Program-made: the position numbers and the translations under genes
Notes under the pieces: generated by a model
Database searches by the model: none
The model's input: the letters and a program-made list of their open reading frames with translations, nothing else
What the model was told of the DNA's origin: nothing
Part shown: piece by piece, positions 20,565-34,500 of the stretch
How positions within the stretch are numbered: the first letter of the stretch is position 1
Layout: every line of letters starts with the position of its first letter
Origin: Aristolochia californica
Taxonomy: Eukaryota; Streptophyta; Magnoliopsida; Piperales; Aristolochiaceae
Assembly (NCBI GenBank): GCA_029961685.1
Contig: JARWKL010000012.1
Coordinates: 8,711,955-8,775,954, forward strand
Reading direction: 5' to 3'
DNA length: 64,000 bases

Positions 20565-20818
20565 TTAGAGGCTTTTCAGCCCCTAACCCAAACAACAGTA
20601 GGGAGGGTTCTAACCCCTCTCAGCTGTGAGTAGCAAGGGGCTTTTCCCCTCTCATCCGAACAGTAGCAGCAAGGGCTCCCTGCACTTACCGAGAACAACA
20701 GTCTAGCTGCAAAAATGAGGTTGCTTTCCTCCTATCCGAGAGCAGCAACTTTCTCTCCCAACGCTGGATTTACCAATCCCATGCCGAGTTACTCGATCCA
20801 TGACAAGGGACCACAACA
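20565..20818 (+). repeat. LTR family A 3' fragment in plus orientation
   Basis: The reverse complement of 19731-19985 is found here (TTAGAGGCTTTTCAGCCCCT ... GGGACCACAACA), giving inverted arms of about 255 bp around 579 bp. It looks like the LTR into which element 1 inserted, its other half lying beyond the lost left end of element 1. Confidence 0.82.
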
Positions 20819-21706
20819 TTAAATTTCTAAAATCCAATAGATAAAAAAATACTCATAATAGGCTTAAGAACAAATTTTTTCATTAGGAAAATCTTGTTCC
20901 TACAAGATTGTAAATTTTTATGCAGAAAATCTCAACATAGACCGATTTTTAGTCAAGAACTTTCAAACCGAGAAAACTGCTTTGATAAACTTTTTCTAAT
21001 CCGATATGCATACATCTCAATAATTTCATAGGATAAAGACAACAATAAAATCATCTTAGAACCATCTTCTAAAGATCTGAAAACCAAGAGCATGAAGTAA
21101 TAATAACAATCATGAAAAACTTATCTCACAAACTTCAATCTTGCTTCACCTATGAGTAGCTTTGATCATAACTTCTTAGAGCATTTTTTTGACGTGGGGA
21201 TCCTAAATTTGATGCTCTGATACCATGTTGAATTTAGGAGCCTATGATTGAAACCTCAAGCCAGATGAAAGAGGGAGAAGAAATGGAGCAAAGAGAGAGA
21301 GAGAGAGAGAGAGCTCGGGAAGAGTGGACAAAAGAGAAAAGAGAGAAAAAAAGTTTAGGCTAGAGAGAGATTCTTCACGAGTTGAGAAGTGGAGAGCATG
21401 ATTGAATCCTTCAACCAAGACCCCTATTTATACTATTTCAATTACATATTAAGAGATAAGATAAGATCCCTAATATCCCTAATTATATCAATCATGATTA
21501 TCCAAATATACATAAATCAAAGGAAGATAAATCGATTACATTAATCAAGGAATATTACCAAATCTTCTAATTCATGTGATAAGGATTCTAACTCGTGTGA
21601 TGACTCATCATGCCACCTCACGTGATCATGGTGGGTCCCACCAGCTCGTGCGATCATGGTGGGTCCCACCAGCTCGTGCGATCATGGTGGGTCCTACCTT
21701 GTAACA
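20819..21706 (-). mobile_element. LTR element C2, 5' LTR and leader
   Basis: The LTR (21226-21706, 481 bp, TGTTGAATTTAGG...CTTGTAACA) is directly followed on the minus strand by TGGTATCAGAGC (21214-21225). The leader 20819-21213 matches that of C1. A GA-repeat (about 21293-21313) lies in the transcribed part. Near the right end, a 28-bp unit with GGTGGGTCCCACC occurs three times (21617-21698). Confidence 0.82.
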
Positions 21707-21830
21707 AATTTATCTCGTCCCGCATGACCAACTCCCACCTGGTTGATTCATCAGCTTATACTGGTTTACTTTTATTAGTTAACAAAATATAATTTAGTGC
21801 AGGGGAGTACCTCTGTGGTGGTCTGCTAAT
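21707..21830 (-). mobile_element. Short Copia (Tork-like) fragment next to the LARP promoter
   Basis: The segment matches the last 130 bases of the window (shared GACCAACTCCCAC / GATTGATTCATCAGCTT / GCAGGGGAGTACCTCTGTGG-like stretches), which encode the integrase-RT linker of a Copia element on the minus strand. It carries a deletion of about 20 bases relative to that copy. Confidence 0.75.
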
Positions 21831-22150
21831 TCTAGTAGATCTCTCGAGTTCAGTTACAGGAATGTTCTTATTCACATACTTCGTCACCATTGTCACGCTG
21901 GGGCATAATCGTAATTAGACAAGAGTACGGAATCAAGCATATGGTTTTCTCAGTCAAGAGTCCCCCTGCGATTGCAACTGATTTGGGGAAATTAAAATTT
22001 GAGATTCCTTTCGTTTTTGGCCCACAATGGATCTCTTTCTAACTCCCCATTTTTCCTTCTTGCTCTCACCCCAATACCAAAACAATATTTAGCTTCTTTA
22101 TTTCTCTACGAAAGAGAAGAAACAGAGGAAAACGCTCGGTGCAAGCGAGG
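21831..22150 (+). promoter_or_regulatory. Promoter and 5' UTR of the LARP gene
   Basis: This is the only non-repeat sequence upstream of the LARP start. 22020-22110 is pyrimidine-rich (CTAACTCCCC, CTTCTTGCTCTCACCCC, GCTTCTTTATTTCTC), as in many plant 5' leaders. No convincing TATA box is seen. The start codon is the first in-frame ATG after a stop-free leader; upstream GTG codons in the same frame are not plausible starts. Confidence 0.5.
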
Positions 22151-25100
22151 ATGATTGGTAGGTCATCACCGACTTCTTCTCCGTCGTCTTCGTCGTCTCG
22201 TGGTGCTTCTTCACTGTCGGTTGATGAGACAGTGTCCGGCTCCGCCGCTCACAATGGCAGCGGCGGCGACGGAATAGAGAGTGTGAGAAATAGTAACGGA
22301 GGTAACGCAGTCTGGAAGAAACCCGTCGAGGGCGAGAAGGAGAAAGTGCCGGTTGTAATGGGAGCGTCTTCCTGGCCTGCGCTTTCCAATTCCTTTAAGA
22401 AGATCTCAACCCAGCAGGTAGTCTATGATCTTGTACACTGTCTAATTATTAATATATTTATATGTATTACTATATATATATATATTTATTTATTCTTCTT
22501 CCTTGCTTTTCAGTTTTGGGCTTTCGGGGTTTTCTTTTCTTTTCAGTTTCTAGGTTTTTCTTCCTTTCACTGTTCATCATTGTTGTAGTTTTTTGTTTTG
22601 TGCATTCTAATGCTTTTTATGCTTTTTTGTCCGTACTGCTGTTTTTTATTCTCTAATTTGGTTGTGGTTTCTTCGTTATCTTATTATATTTTCTTATGTT
22701 TTTCACATTTTTATATTTTTAGTTCTTCGACAGATTTTCGTTCCTTAATCCAGAAATATAGAGAACGTATATAGTGTGCTTTCAGGGTGTGCGATCTTAC
22801 TATTCGAGAGGAAAGCAGATAACCCAAGTTCCCTCATCAAAGAGAATGCAATTAGTTTCCTGTAGATTGATTGTTCAATTCTAATGTGAATTTAATGACT
22901 GACTGCTTTTTGTGTCCGATATGAGAATGAACACTTGATTGCATAGGTGTATGATCCTCTTTTTTGCATAGGTGTATGATCCTCTTTTTTGCATTATCCT
23001 GCCACCAACACTCTTCAATGTAAACTTAAGGAAGTGTCTTTTCACAAACTTTAAGAAACACATTAGCAGGAAAGGATAAATATGCAGAACATGTATGAAC
23101 TTGGACAAACTGGTCCAACTTTAATATTAGAATTATGATATGTTTGAGGCTCAAGCTCTAAAATGAGGTCAAATGTGCTTGTTTGAGCTCAGGCAAGCAT
23201 GTGCTAACCATAGTGTCCTTAAAGCTTTTTTGAGTTCTGAACTGAATTGCTATGTGTTTTTTCTTAAGTTTGAAGCTCATGCCAAAAATGTTTTTTAACA
23301 TGCAATTATTAGATGTTGAAAACCTAAGCTCAATGTGTATTTGTATAAGGGTACCTTTCTATTTTAGTGTGGCATTATTTCTATGTTTCTGTTGGGCAGG
23401 AAAGATAGTAGTCGTTCTTCTAGGGTGGAAATTTGAATGGAATGAATAAAAACACTAATAACTGAAGCAGGTAGGCTTGTTCATACTTCTCTATTGTCTG
23501 AATTTCAGATAAGCTCAAGTCTAGTCCTTTGTTGCTTAGAAACTTGTTTAGAGGCTTGGGGGTTAAAGGAGCTCATCTGAACTGAGAAAAGAAGCTCCAA
23601 CTAGATGTTTACCTTTTACTCTATGGTTTTATGTTTATAATTTAATTTTTTATGTAGTTGGAAATACAGAAGGCACGGAAGTAATTTTCTTTTCCATTTA
23701 TCTGAAAATGGTATTTTCTTAAATTCTTAAGTGTTTTATAAGGTGCATTTGTACAAAGAGCCATCATTTGTTTTGCTTTAAAGATTTTTCTTCTTTTTCT
23801 TTCTTCTGTAGTTTTAAAAGAACTCATTTTTTGTCTTACTCTTTTGATTCAGGATTGTCTTCTTAAGTGCGCAGCAGAAACTGCAATCACTCCTCAGAGT
23901 GTTCCATGTTTGGAATCAGCCAGTGAGAGTCTGAACAATTCATCATCTGACCTTGTTGAGAATAATCAACATTTTCCTTCTTCAGGGAAAAACCTGTCAA
24001 CTGTTTCGTCTTCTGAAAACCAGACAACAACGGTTTATGGTGACAGCACTTCTTCAAACTCTGCTACAATCACTACTTCAAATTCTGGCCCCATCTCTGA
24101 TCAAAAGAAGACTGGCGGGGTGGGCCCTCATTCAGGTCCACCCCGCCCATCCAGACCCTACCACCATCATCGAGCCCACCATTACAATCCTCGATATCCT
24201 CCGCACCAGAGAGGAAAGGAATCTTTCAACCATGACAGCAACAACAATCACAGTACCAACAACAATAACCACTACTCGACCAACAAAAGAAACCAAAATC
24301 GTTTCCATGAGTTCAATTCTAATCGCCTAAAACATTTTCATCCTCCTTTCCATCCTCCACTGCAAGGATTGTCTAATGGCCCCCATCAGTTTTTAATGCC
24401 CCGTCCTCCACCACCACCTCCTTACACTCCTATTAATTTTCCTTACTACAATGCGCCCCTTCCCCCTCCGGGTTACATCTTTCCATATAACTATGTTAGT
24501 GAACACCCATATGTTGCAGGTGACTAGAAACAGCTTAAACTTCACTTCTTTATATACATTGTTTATTTCATGTTTTAGGTTTTAAAATTATTGCATAATT
24601 GTGCAGATAATTCTTGGCAATTTACTCTGCCACCATTTATGGATATGAATCATATGATTAGAGGGGTCCCACCTAGTAATCTTCGTCCGCCTCTCACAAC
24701 TCAAGCAGTGACTCCAACTATTAATCCTCAACCTCAAACCTCACCGACTAATCCTCAGCCTCAACCTCAGCCAGTTAGTTCTGAGCCTCCACTGAGTAAT
24801 CCTCAATCTCAACCTCCCCTTGTTATTCCACCAGGCCAATTTGTTGCAGCATCCCAAGCTGAATTATGCCGAATCTTACGCTCTCAAATTGAGTATTACT
24901 TCAGGTAATTTGTAGAAGTTTCAAATTTCCATCTTTGGCTCAAGAAGTTTATACTTTGATATGCGATACCTTTTCTCAGTCTTATTTCATGTGTTTGTTG
25001 CTTGTCATAGTTCGTAGTTTTAAAGAATCAATTATCATTGCCTTCTGAATAGTACATTCATTCAATAGCTTTGTGCTTATGCATTTGTTTTGTTGTATAA

Positions 25101-28100
25101 TATTGTCTGTGCAACATTGCAGTGATGAAAACTTAGTCAAAGATACATACTTGAAAGGACAGATGAATGAACAAGGCTGGGTGTCTGTCCATCTTATTGC
25201 AGGGTTCAGAAGAGTAAGTTTCTTAATGCTGCATTCATGGCAATTTAATGGAAGTGGGATAGCTTAATTGTCTCATGTTTGGTTGGTAATACTTCCTGTC
25301 TATAAATGAGGAATTACACTTGGACACCTTTTTTTCGTCTTTGGGCAAAAAGAAGTGCAATGGTGTTGCCAATAGGCTTGCACCTGTTTTTCTTTTTATA
25401 CTTTTCAACTTTAGTATTAATTTTTCATCCTCTTGAAGGATTCCTTACTGCGTAATATTACTGAGGTAATCTAGAAATAGTCCAATGAAATGATGTGATG
25501 AGCATACAATTTTGTTGTGTCAATTGATCAACATTTTCAAGAGTTATCTGACTTTGTAAATTTTATTTCTATTTACTTGAATTGCTACAAGGAGATGCCT
25601 GGTTAGGATAGGAATAGACTCTTACTGAGTAAATGAGTTAATACTTGATGATCTGTTGTTAGTGACTGATGAGTTAACTGACCATTACAGAGATAATCTA
25701 GAAATGGCATAATGAAATGATGAGATAGTGTATGTTTTTGTGTTGTCAATTGATCAACATTTTCAAGAGTTATCTGACTTTGTAAGTTTTATTTGTATTT
25801 ATTGGAATAGCCACAAGGAGATGCCTAGTTGGGATATGAATTGACTCTTGCTGAGCAGATGAGTTAATACTTGGTGATCTGTTGTTATGACTGATGATTT
25901 AACTGACCAGATAGCAAAGCGCTACTGTCCTAGCCTGAAGGATTTCATCTACTTCACAGATTCAATCTGGATTACCTTCAATTTTTTGGAAAAAATTCTT
26001 CTTTTTAGAAAATGAATAGTTGAATTTTGTGCGGTTTCCTAATTTCCAAATGTCATTTAGGTAACTTTCCCATTGTATGGGATTAGGGCTGTGGACATAA
26101 GAATGGGATCAGTAAGTGCTATTTATTTTCCTTCTATTCAGCTTAAACTCATTCATTTTTTTTTTCAATTTCTTCATGTCCAGTTCTTATAAAAAATCAA
26201 GATTTTCTTGAGTGAATAATAAAAATGAGACAAAAGGATTTCCTATCATACTCACGTAATAGGTTGAGTAATGGCTACACTGTTTCCATTCATTCATCTA
26301 ATTTCCTTTCAGATAATTTTGTAATTATTGGAAGTTATCTATACGATGCATAGCATTAAATGAATCTTTAAGATATGTGTAAATCAACAAGAAAAAAACC
26401 TACTTTTTTTTGGTTGAACTGGTGGTTTTGTTATTTTTATTAAAAGACAAAGTTTACAAATTTTTAAGGAGGGAGAGGCATCACCTAGAGCCTCCAAGTA
26501 TGGGTTTCAATTTTACTGGTTTACCGGTTATTAAATGGAATGAAAACGGAATAAAAATTGTTACCCGATTAGGCATTTGGATAATTTTACCTGATTACTG
26601 ATTTGCCGTTTATTACATGGAATGGAAATGGACAAGGGTTATTCCATATCTAATTAACTAATTATAATTATATATAAGAGTATTTCAATAAATTTTTATG
26701 GTGAGTAAATATGTATATTTGATGTAAAATATGATTGAAGTGTCTTTTTTCTAAGGATTGTGTAATATTCCTTTAAAGATTTTGTTATATATTATAATAA
26801 TATTGTTCTTTGGCTTCTATGTACATAATATAATGATTTTTTATACTTTTTTTGATTTATAAATTTAGAAGTTGTTTGGTTATTATTCCATTTATTTACC
26901 TGATTAAACAGATAAATGAACAGTATATGGAACAACTTATTCAATGTACCAATAATACTATACACCAATATACCAAATATAAATGGAACAGTATATGGAA
27001 TATCTTATTCGGTTGCATTTCTTTATAGTTTACAGCCTTAACTCCAAGAGAAGGTAGATAAATTCCCAAAACACTAGAGAGTGATGTGAAATTATGTCCT
27101 TTGTAAGTCTACCAGAGACTATTTGCAGTCCAAAGGGTGGCTGCCATATAACTTGTAAAAAAGAACATGTTACAATAATCTAACACTAGATGGGTCTGAG
27201 TCGCCATGGGGAGGGGAATGCTTTGCAAACCTGCTGGTTACTAGCGCTGCTACAAATTGAGGGAGAGTATAACCTAAAGTCTCCAAGGGAAGAGGGACAA
27301 ATTCCCCAAACACTAGATAGTGACAAGAAAAGTATGTCCTTCGCAAGGTCTCAGAATACTATTTGCAGCCTGAAAGGTGTACCATCGTACAACTTGTTGC
27401 AACAATCTAATTATAGAAGGGACTGAGTCTTGAATCTTCTTCTATGATCACTTGACAAAAAATCTGTCAAAAGAGCTGGGTTCAAGTTACAAATGCTTTG
27501 GTTTCGCTTCAGATGAGTTGCATCGTCCTACTGGACCAGGAGAATGCGAGAAACCATTTGAACATTGTTTCTCACCATACAACTAGTACCTGTTGGGGTG
27601 AGGTCACCAAAGGAGCTTCCGTTGAAGTTAACTTGAGCCAATTGGTGTTGGAGTGGGGGGTTCTCTATACCATGTGACCTGGATAAAATAGAGTGAGTAA
27701 CACATTCAACAACCTCCCTACTGACTTTTGCAATCCTTTAAGCGTTCTTCCATTTTGCCTCTTCCGATGGTGCTGTAAGACAGTGACAATAGACAACTTC
27801 CAGAGGTTATGGCTTGTCTTGGAGAAAGAACCAGATTGATTATTGATGAGTTCTTCTATGCTAAAAGGGAAATATCTGCTGATGCTGAACTTCTTCGTAG
27901 TGGCTCCCTAAACCTCTATATTTTATTAACAATGCAACAATATTTGGTTTGCTAATTCTTCTACCTGCTCACATGGTCTGGACAGCGTGTTAATGACTTT
28001 CTGGCTTCTTTTACCTAGCTCATTACAGATCAGAATTCTGCCATGAGCTGCTGTCCAAATTAAAATGGATGACTTTGGCTTGCTCATCAACTTTTAGGCT

Positions 28101-31100
28101 GTTGCTGCACTGTCAGGAATTTCGACTAATGGGGGAGCTAGTAAGAGAAAAGAGAGTGATGCCGTCGTGTACTGACCTAAAGTTCAGCACTCCAGATGAT
28201 CACTTCAGTCCCTTCCTCTTCATAACAGTGGTGTCATTCTGCTGTTGTAATTGAACTAATTCACCAGTTTTTTAATAATTTAGTGGCCTTTTAAACTTGA
28301 GGTCCCATGCTGTACTAGGGACACAGAGATCTGGAAACACCAGTTGAGAGTTGCCGATTGCTATTGGGCGGAATAGCCTCAGGAATGTGTAGTAAAAAGT
28401 ATACAGAAATGACTTAAACTTGAAACATTTGAATATCTTAGTTTCTATAGTGTGATGTTGATAATGTTTCCTGTAATTCTCTATGTGATTATCTTAGACA
28501 ATTTGTGTTCTGTCATAGCATTTACATTATAGCCATTGAAAATGTCACAGGGTAGTTTGTAAATAGATAGTTATGTAAACATCTTCAAATTATTTGGATA
28601 AAAAGTTAACAGGTAAATTATAGAATGCTTCCCACCTGTATTTGATTAATAATTCGTTATTAATTGGGTACATTATCCAAATACTTGAGGGATTTTTTCC
28701 CCATACCCTATTGTAAACGAACATGTAATCTGATAAAATTGCCACTCCGTGTGGGATCTTCATTCTGAAACTTTACATTAGCAGTTGAATGGGTTCCGTT
28801 AGATTTGTTTCATAGCCAAGGGGGCGGATGGGAGAGTACCACAATAATATTTGTAGTACCACAATTATATGTTATCTAAGGTTGTAAAGTATAAGTGCAT
28901 GTATGAAAGGAAATGGTTTCTGTTTGGTTTGAGGTGTTAAATTTTTATGGATGCTGTAAAAAAATTGTTGACTTGTTACTGAACTTCATTTATAGTTGTA
29001 GAAATGAAGGGTATTTTTCTAACATTAGTCTTAGAGTTTAAACCGAAAACAGAGTTACAAATAAGGGTGTTTAAGTTATCATATTGTGAACTAGTACATG
29101 TCCATCTTGAGCTGCCTTCAGTGCTGCCATTGCTTGCCACTGAGTAGATGACTCTGTTTTCACAAAATCGTTTTGACTTTAGTTAACTCTTAGTTTTTTT
29201 TTTTTTTTTTTTTTCTGGCCTCAGCTTCTGTTCCCTCAGCTTGAATATGGTTTTGTTTTTTTTAAAAGCAATGCAAATGAGATTTCATTAAAGGGAACTC
29301 CTCTGGAAAAGATTACATAAAGAAGATTTACAAAAAAGAAAGGTGAATAATCAAATAGGAAAACAAATGCCTACAACAAGATGTTGCCTATTAAACAACT
29401 TTAGCTAGAGAATCAACCAACCAAATAGCACCACTTAGTGTGTGGCATCAAGTAATGATTGAGCTTCTATAAATATCAATCATGTCATCAAAATACAAAA
29501 GAAATCTGCCTGGCGCATTCTTGTAGCTTGATTATGCTTGAGATAAACTAGTTGAAAATAGCATAAAAATGTAGGAGGGAGAGGAGATATACAATTATCG
29601 AACTTTAATTAGTTAGTTTAGTTTTTGGAAAGTTTATTTTAGTAATTTTGGTAGCAAGTCTACACTTGAGTTTTAATGGGAACTCAGTTCTAGGATGTGC
29701 TTATAAATATGGGGTTCAAGCCTGTAACTTGGTTTTTCAGATTGAAACTAATAGAATGCCAGAACACTTCTGGTGCAGCTTGTCTTCTTCACCTCTGTTT
29801 TCTTAGTTTTATTTTACTGAATTTATTCACAGTCCAACTGTAGCTTCTAAGTTGCATCATCCTATCATTCAGATCCTGCTTCATATCTAGTTTTGAAGGA
29901 TTAACCTTTTTGTTTTTGAAGACCATGTCTTTCACTATAGTGATGAGCGAGATCAAGAGAGAGCGACGAGAGATGGGCGACACTAGCACCGCCGTGAGAG
30001 TCGAGCTCGCTCGGTTTCTTGCAGTTGCCCGTCGGATTCCGTCACCGTCAATGTGAGCGGAAGAGATTCTAATCAAAGACACGACCAAGACAGGAGGCGC
30101 AGCACCAGCGAACAACCTCCTCGCCGGTGCCGCGACAGATGTGCGGAAGAAATAAGTAACAGGGTGAAAAGAGATCGGAGATCCTTCCCCGACTACGACC
30201 TTGAACGACTTGATCGATGTGGTCGGGAGGTTTTGTGCTCAGTTAGTTCGAATCTTTGCTGGAATTCTAATGGAGAGAATCAGAATCGCTGCATTGGCAT
30301 ACAAGACAACATTCCGAGAACCGCTGAGACAGAAGAAGACGATGAAGATTGGACGATTGTCTGTCGAAGACCACTGTGTACCAAAACCCACCCAGACTTG
30401 CCGCTCCTAAACCCCGATGACTACCCCTTCTCTTACGATCGCACCACCCTCACAATTGGCAGGAAACATTTGCAAGACTGATCCTTGTATTCATGTCACA
30501 ATCCGCAATGGTGAGAGGAGATCTTTCACCTCTATCCCATTGACGGCTTGCGATTCTTTCATCCATCAATTTCTAGCTGCCACCGCTACTCTCCACACCA
30601 GCGCAACATCGACAAAGGAGCTTTGGATTGGACCACTCTGCTTCACCTTTGGCACCGGTTGCTGAAAAATTCTAGAGATTGCTGGATTGTGCAACACTGT
30701 GGAAGCATTACCATGGCACACATCTTGATCCTAGAAACCACCAACACCAATTTCGGATGGGACCGCTTCCCCACCACCCACCCGGAATCTAAACTCCAGC
30801 AACACTCCTGCTCTCCTCTCCATCCCCCTCCCTCCTTGTCTCTGTTCAAAACCAGGAAACTACCAAAATATCCCCCTTCGTTAGCCCATTCCATCTCCTC
30901 CCCTCCAAGCCAACACCACCTCTGAAATCAATAGCCAACCATTGAACTTACTGCTGCCACCATTGAAACCTCTTGCTAACATGGTTCTGCTGCATCACGA
31001 TGGTTTGCCCAGGCGCTGATGTTGAACTACCTCTTTTCTCACTTCTAGGCCCTGGTGATTGGTTAGTCAAATTTTGCTCCATTGGAGATCGTTGGATGGC

Positions 31101-31530
31101 TACAAAACTTTTTGTTGCTGACAATTCTGTCGTGCAATGTATTGTGGCCTGCAATGCCGCGCACATTCCATGAGATTGTGATCATGGTCGACGGTTTTTG
31201 GTGACTTCAGAAGTGGGTCCGTCCCCCAAAAAATTACCCTGATAAACCATGCCCAATTTCTTGGCTAATTCCATCATGGGATTCCATGTACCCTCATCGT
31301 ACTTGCTTCTTTCAGAGTGTAATGCCTCGATCAATTCATGGGTCCGCTCGTCAGGTGGCAAAAAAGGAATTCTACCAAGTTCTGAGGGGGTATGCTCATT
31401 GGTAGAGGTGTTGGAGTCACCTTGACAAGTGATGTTGGGACCGTCAGCGTCTCTGAAATGTAGCCCATGGTGGAGGAGGGTGAAGACGGGTGTTTGGGAC
31501 CGTCGACGTCTCTGATATGTAGCCTATGGT

Positions 31531-31561
<31 letters not shown>

Positions 31562-34500
31562 GGGGGGGAGGGTGTTCGGAATGAGAGGTGACCATTGGAC
31601 TTCGACTGGGATGGCTGGGGGTGGAGTTTTGAGAATTCACTATCAGAGTGGACTTCAGCTTGGGGGTGAGCAAACAGAGGTGGGGAAGGGGGGATCCATG
31701 TCTGCTGGGGGCAGTGGTGTTGACACGGTGAATCGGTTCGGTGGTTAGGCTGATGGAGTCTGGTTCAGACTCATGATGGTGGTGAGAAACTTGGGGGTAC
31801 CAGTTGCAGAAGGAGAATTCCTCACCTTCCAAACGTGGGCAAAAGTGGGGAAAGACCTCGGGAGGATTATATATGGGAGGGGTGGGGGGGACGTTATGAA
31901 GGGAGCTGTTGGGGGTGGGCGGGAAGTGATTGTTGTTTGAGGAATTAGGTGGTGAGGTCGCAGGCCTTTCGGGTAGAGAAAGTTCTACATGTGAAAGGCT
32001 AAAAATGGTGCGAGGAGGGGGTGGGTGCTGGTTTCTGTCCGAGGGGCATGCTTGTAAAATGCTACTGACAGATTTTAGAGGCATTGAAATGTCTGATAGG
32101 GGGATGTTTGCTTTCTGAAGGTTGCTTTAAATTTGAATTGGAGGGGTGTTGGAGGGTGCAGAGAGGGGTAGAGGGTGGTCAGAGAGGCGGAAAACGGTGC
32201 TGGGGGCTGAGTTAGATTGCGGGTTGAGCAGGGATCAGGCCTGGTCAAGTGAGTTACCTCCAAGAGATCAGTGGGGTGAGTTGGGGGGGTTCTGACCTGC
32301 TTCTGGCCACTGGCGGTCCTCCAACAATCTTCCCAGAGATCATCGAAGGGGACCAAGATCCAAAACACTTCATTGTCAACCGTGATCTTCATTGGAAATT
32401 GACCAGTGTGGAGCTTATCAGCCCCCAATTGTAAACCATCAATTGTAATCCTTCAAGAAACAAAATGTTAAAACATGAATGATTCCCTCGCCCACGATCT
32501 CTAGGCATGTGGCACTCTTGAATGGAAAGCTGTTAATGCTACTGGGCTTTCTGGTGGCATTTTAATGTTTTGGAATTCCAACACTATTGACATGCTGGAT
32601 TACACTATTGGTATCTATTCCGTTGGGCTTATGTTGCGTGACTTGACTTCGGGTCTTTCTTGGGGGCTTGCTGGAGTCTATGGACCCACCTGCTAGCATG
32701 AAAGGCGCTTATTTTGGGATGAACTATTTGATCTCATTCAAAAATGGTAGCTCCCATGGCTCATTGTTGGAGATTTTAACGCTATTTGCTTTTGCAACGA
32801 GAAATTCCCTCAGACCACTTTAATAACCTCTAACATGCATTGCTTTGCGGACTTTATTGGTGGATGTGAGTTGGAGGAGATTAACCTTTCTGGTAAATCT
32901 TTTACTTGGTCAAATGGGCACCAATCGCCTATTCTCTCCAGACTGGACCGCTTTTTCACCATCAGTTACTAGTTGAGACTTTATGAAGATACTCACAGTT
33001 CAGTCCTTAATCGTGTTGGCTTTGATCATTGGCCCATCCAAATCAACACTAATGGGGTCCCCCTTATTCCTGTTTGACAATGTTTGACTGTTTGAAAAGA
33101 ATTTTGATGAATGCATCAAAACCTGGTGGTCTGAATTAAATGGTACCTACTATGATGGCTGGGTTTTCCCTCGTAAACAGCAGTTGCTTAAGAGCTAGCT
33201 AAAAGTTTAGTCCCCGGATTGTCGCCTATGTGCCAATAATGAGAAGACTTCTCTCCAATCTCAAATTGCCGACCTAGATTCCCTTGAAGAGCAAAGTTGC
33301 TCTCACCCACTGAGTTTTCTAATTGTGTTCTCCTTAAGAACAATTTTTAATCTCTTATCTATAATGAGCGCATGCATTGGAAGCAAAGAGCCAAATTCAA
33401 ATGGCTCGCCGAAGGAGACGTTAATACAAAATTCTTCCATGCCATTGCCTCGGCTCGTCGGAGGACTTATTGAGTGACTTCCTTGGTTGTTGGCAACGAA
33501 GTCACTTCGGATAGAGCCTTCATTACTAATGCATTAATAAGCTTCTTTGCAGGCCTATATACCTCGGAGTGTCACTCCCGACCGAGATTTCTAGACATTC
33601 AATTATCTTCAATCTCTCCCACTTTGGCCGCCTTTCTGGAGCTTCCTTTTTTTGAGCGGGAGATTGAAGACGCGGTACTTGGCCTCCTCACCGATCGTGC
33701 CATTGCCCACATCCTCGCCCATAGGCTCAAGGTGGTTCTTCCAGTGGTCACTCATCGTGGGCAAAGTGCCTTCGTTAGGGGAAGAGATATTTTGGATTCT
33801 ACCATGGCTGCTCATGAGCTTCTCAGCCATCTCTCAAAATCTGGCCTCTCATGCTTCATCATCAAACTCGACCTTGAGAAGGCTTTTGATCGGGTCAGCT
33901 GGTCTCTTCTTGATGAGATTTTGGACCGTATGAACTTTGGACACCGTTGGAGATTTTGGATACGTAGCTGCATCTCCTCTACTTCGTACTCACTCCTTCT
34001 CTATGGCACTGTTTGTGGGTATTTCCGTGGCTCCAAAGGACTTCGTCAGGGTGGACCCCTCTCCCCTCTCCTATTCAATCTGTTGCTGAATACTTATCCT
34101 CTATGATCCTTTCTGCCAAGGACTTGGGGGTTGGCACAACTCTATCTCCAACCAGAGAGAATTTGACATCTCTCTTCTACAATTTGCTAAGTTGTCGTTG
34201 GCTCTTTCGAGCAAGTTATTTGTCTTAAAGCACTCATTGGGCTCTTTGAGCTCACCTTGGGACAAAAGCTTAACTGGGGGAAGACTGCTATCTTGGGGCT
34301 TTACATCCATCCGGATCTCCCTCAGACTATGGCAGATACCCTCGGATGCAGTTTTATATCACTCCCCTCTACCTACCTTGGCCTTCCTTTGATTGATAGC
34401 AAACCTCAGATGAACCTTTGGGCCCCGGTTATTGAGAGACTTGAGCACCGCCTGTCCACCTAGAAGGGCCAACTTCTCTCGAAGACGGGAAGACTTACTC

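Noticed and set aside
22139..22150. Start of the LARP protein at an upstream GTG
   Set aside because: Plant nuclear genes start at ATG; the first in-frame ATG is at 22151, with a good coding stretch after it.
22418..22588. Extension of LARP exon 1 through the open frame
   Set aside because: The sequence after 22417 is T-rich, begins with GTAGTC (splice donor) and encodes only hydrophobic low-complexity residues; the next exon continues in phase.
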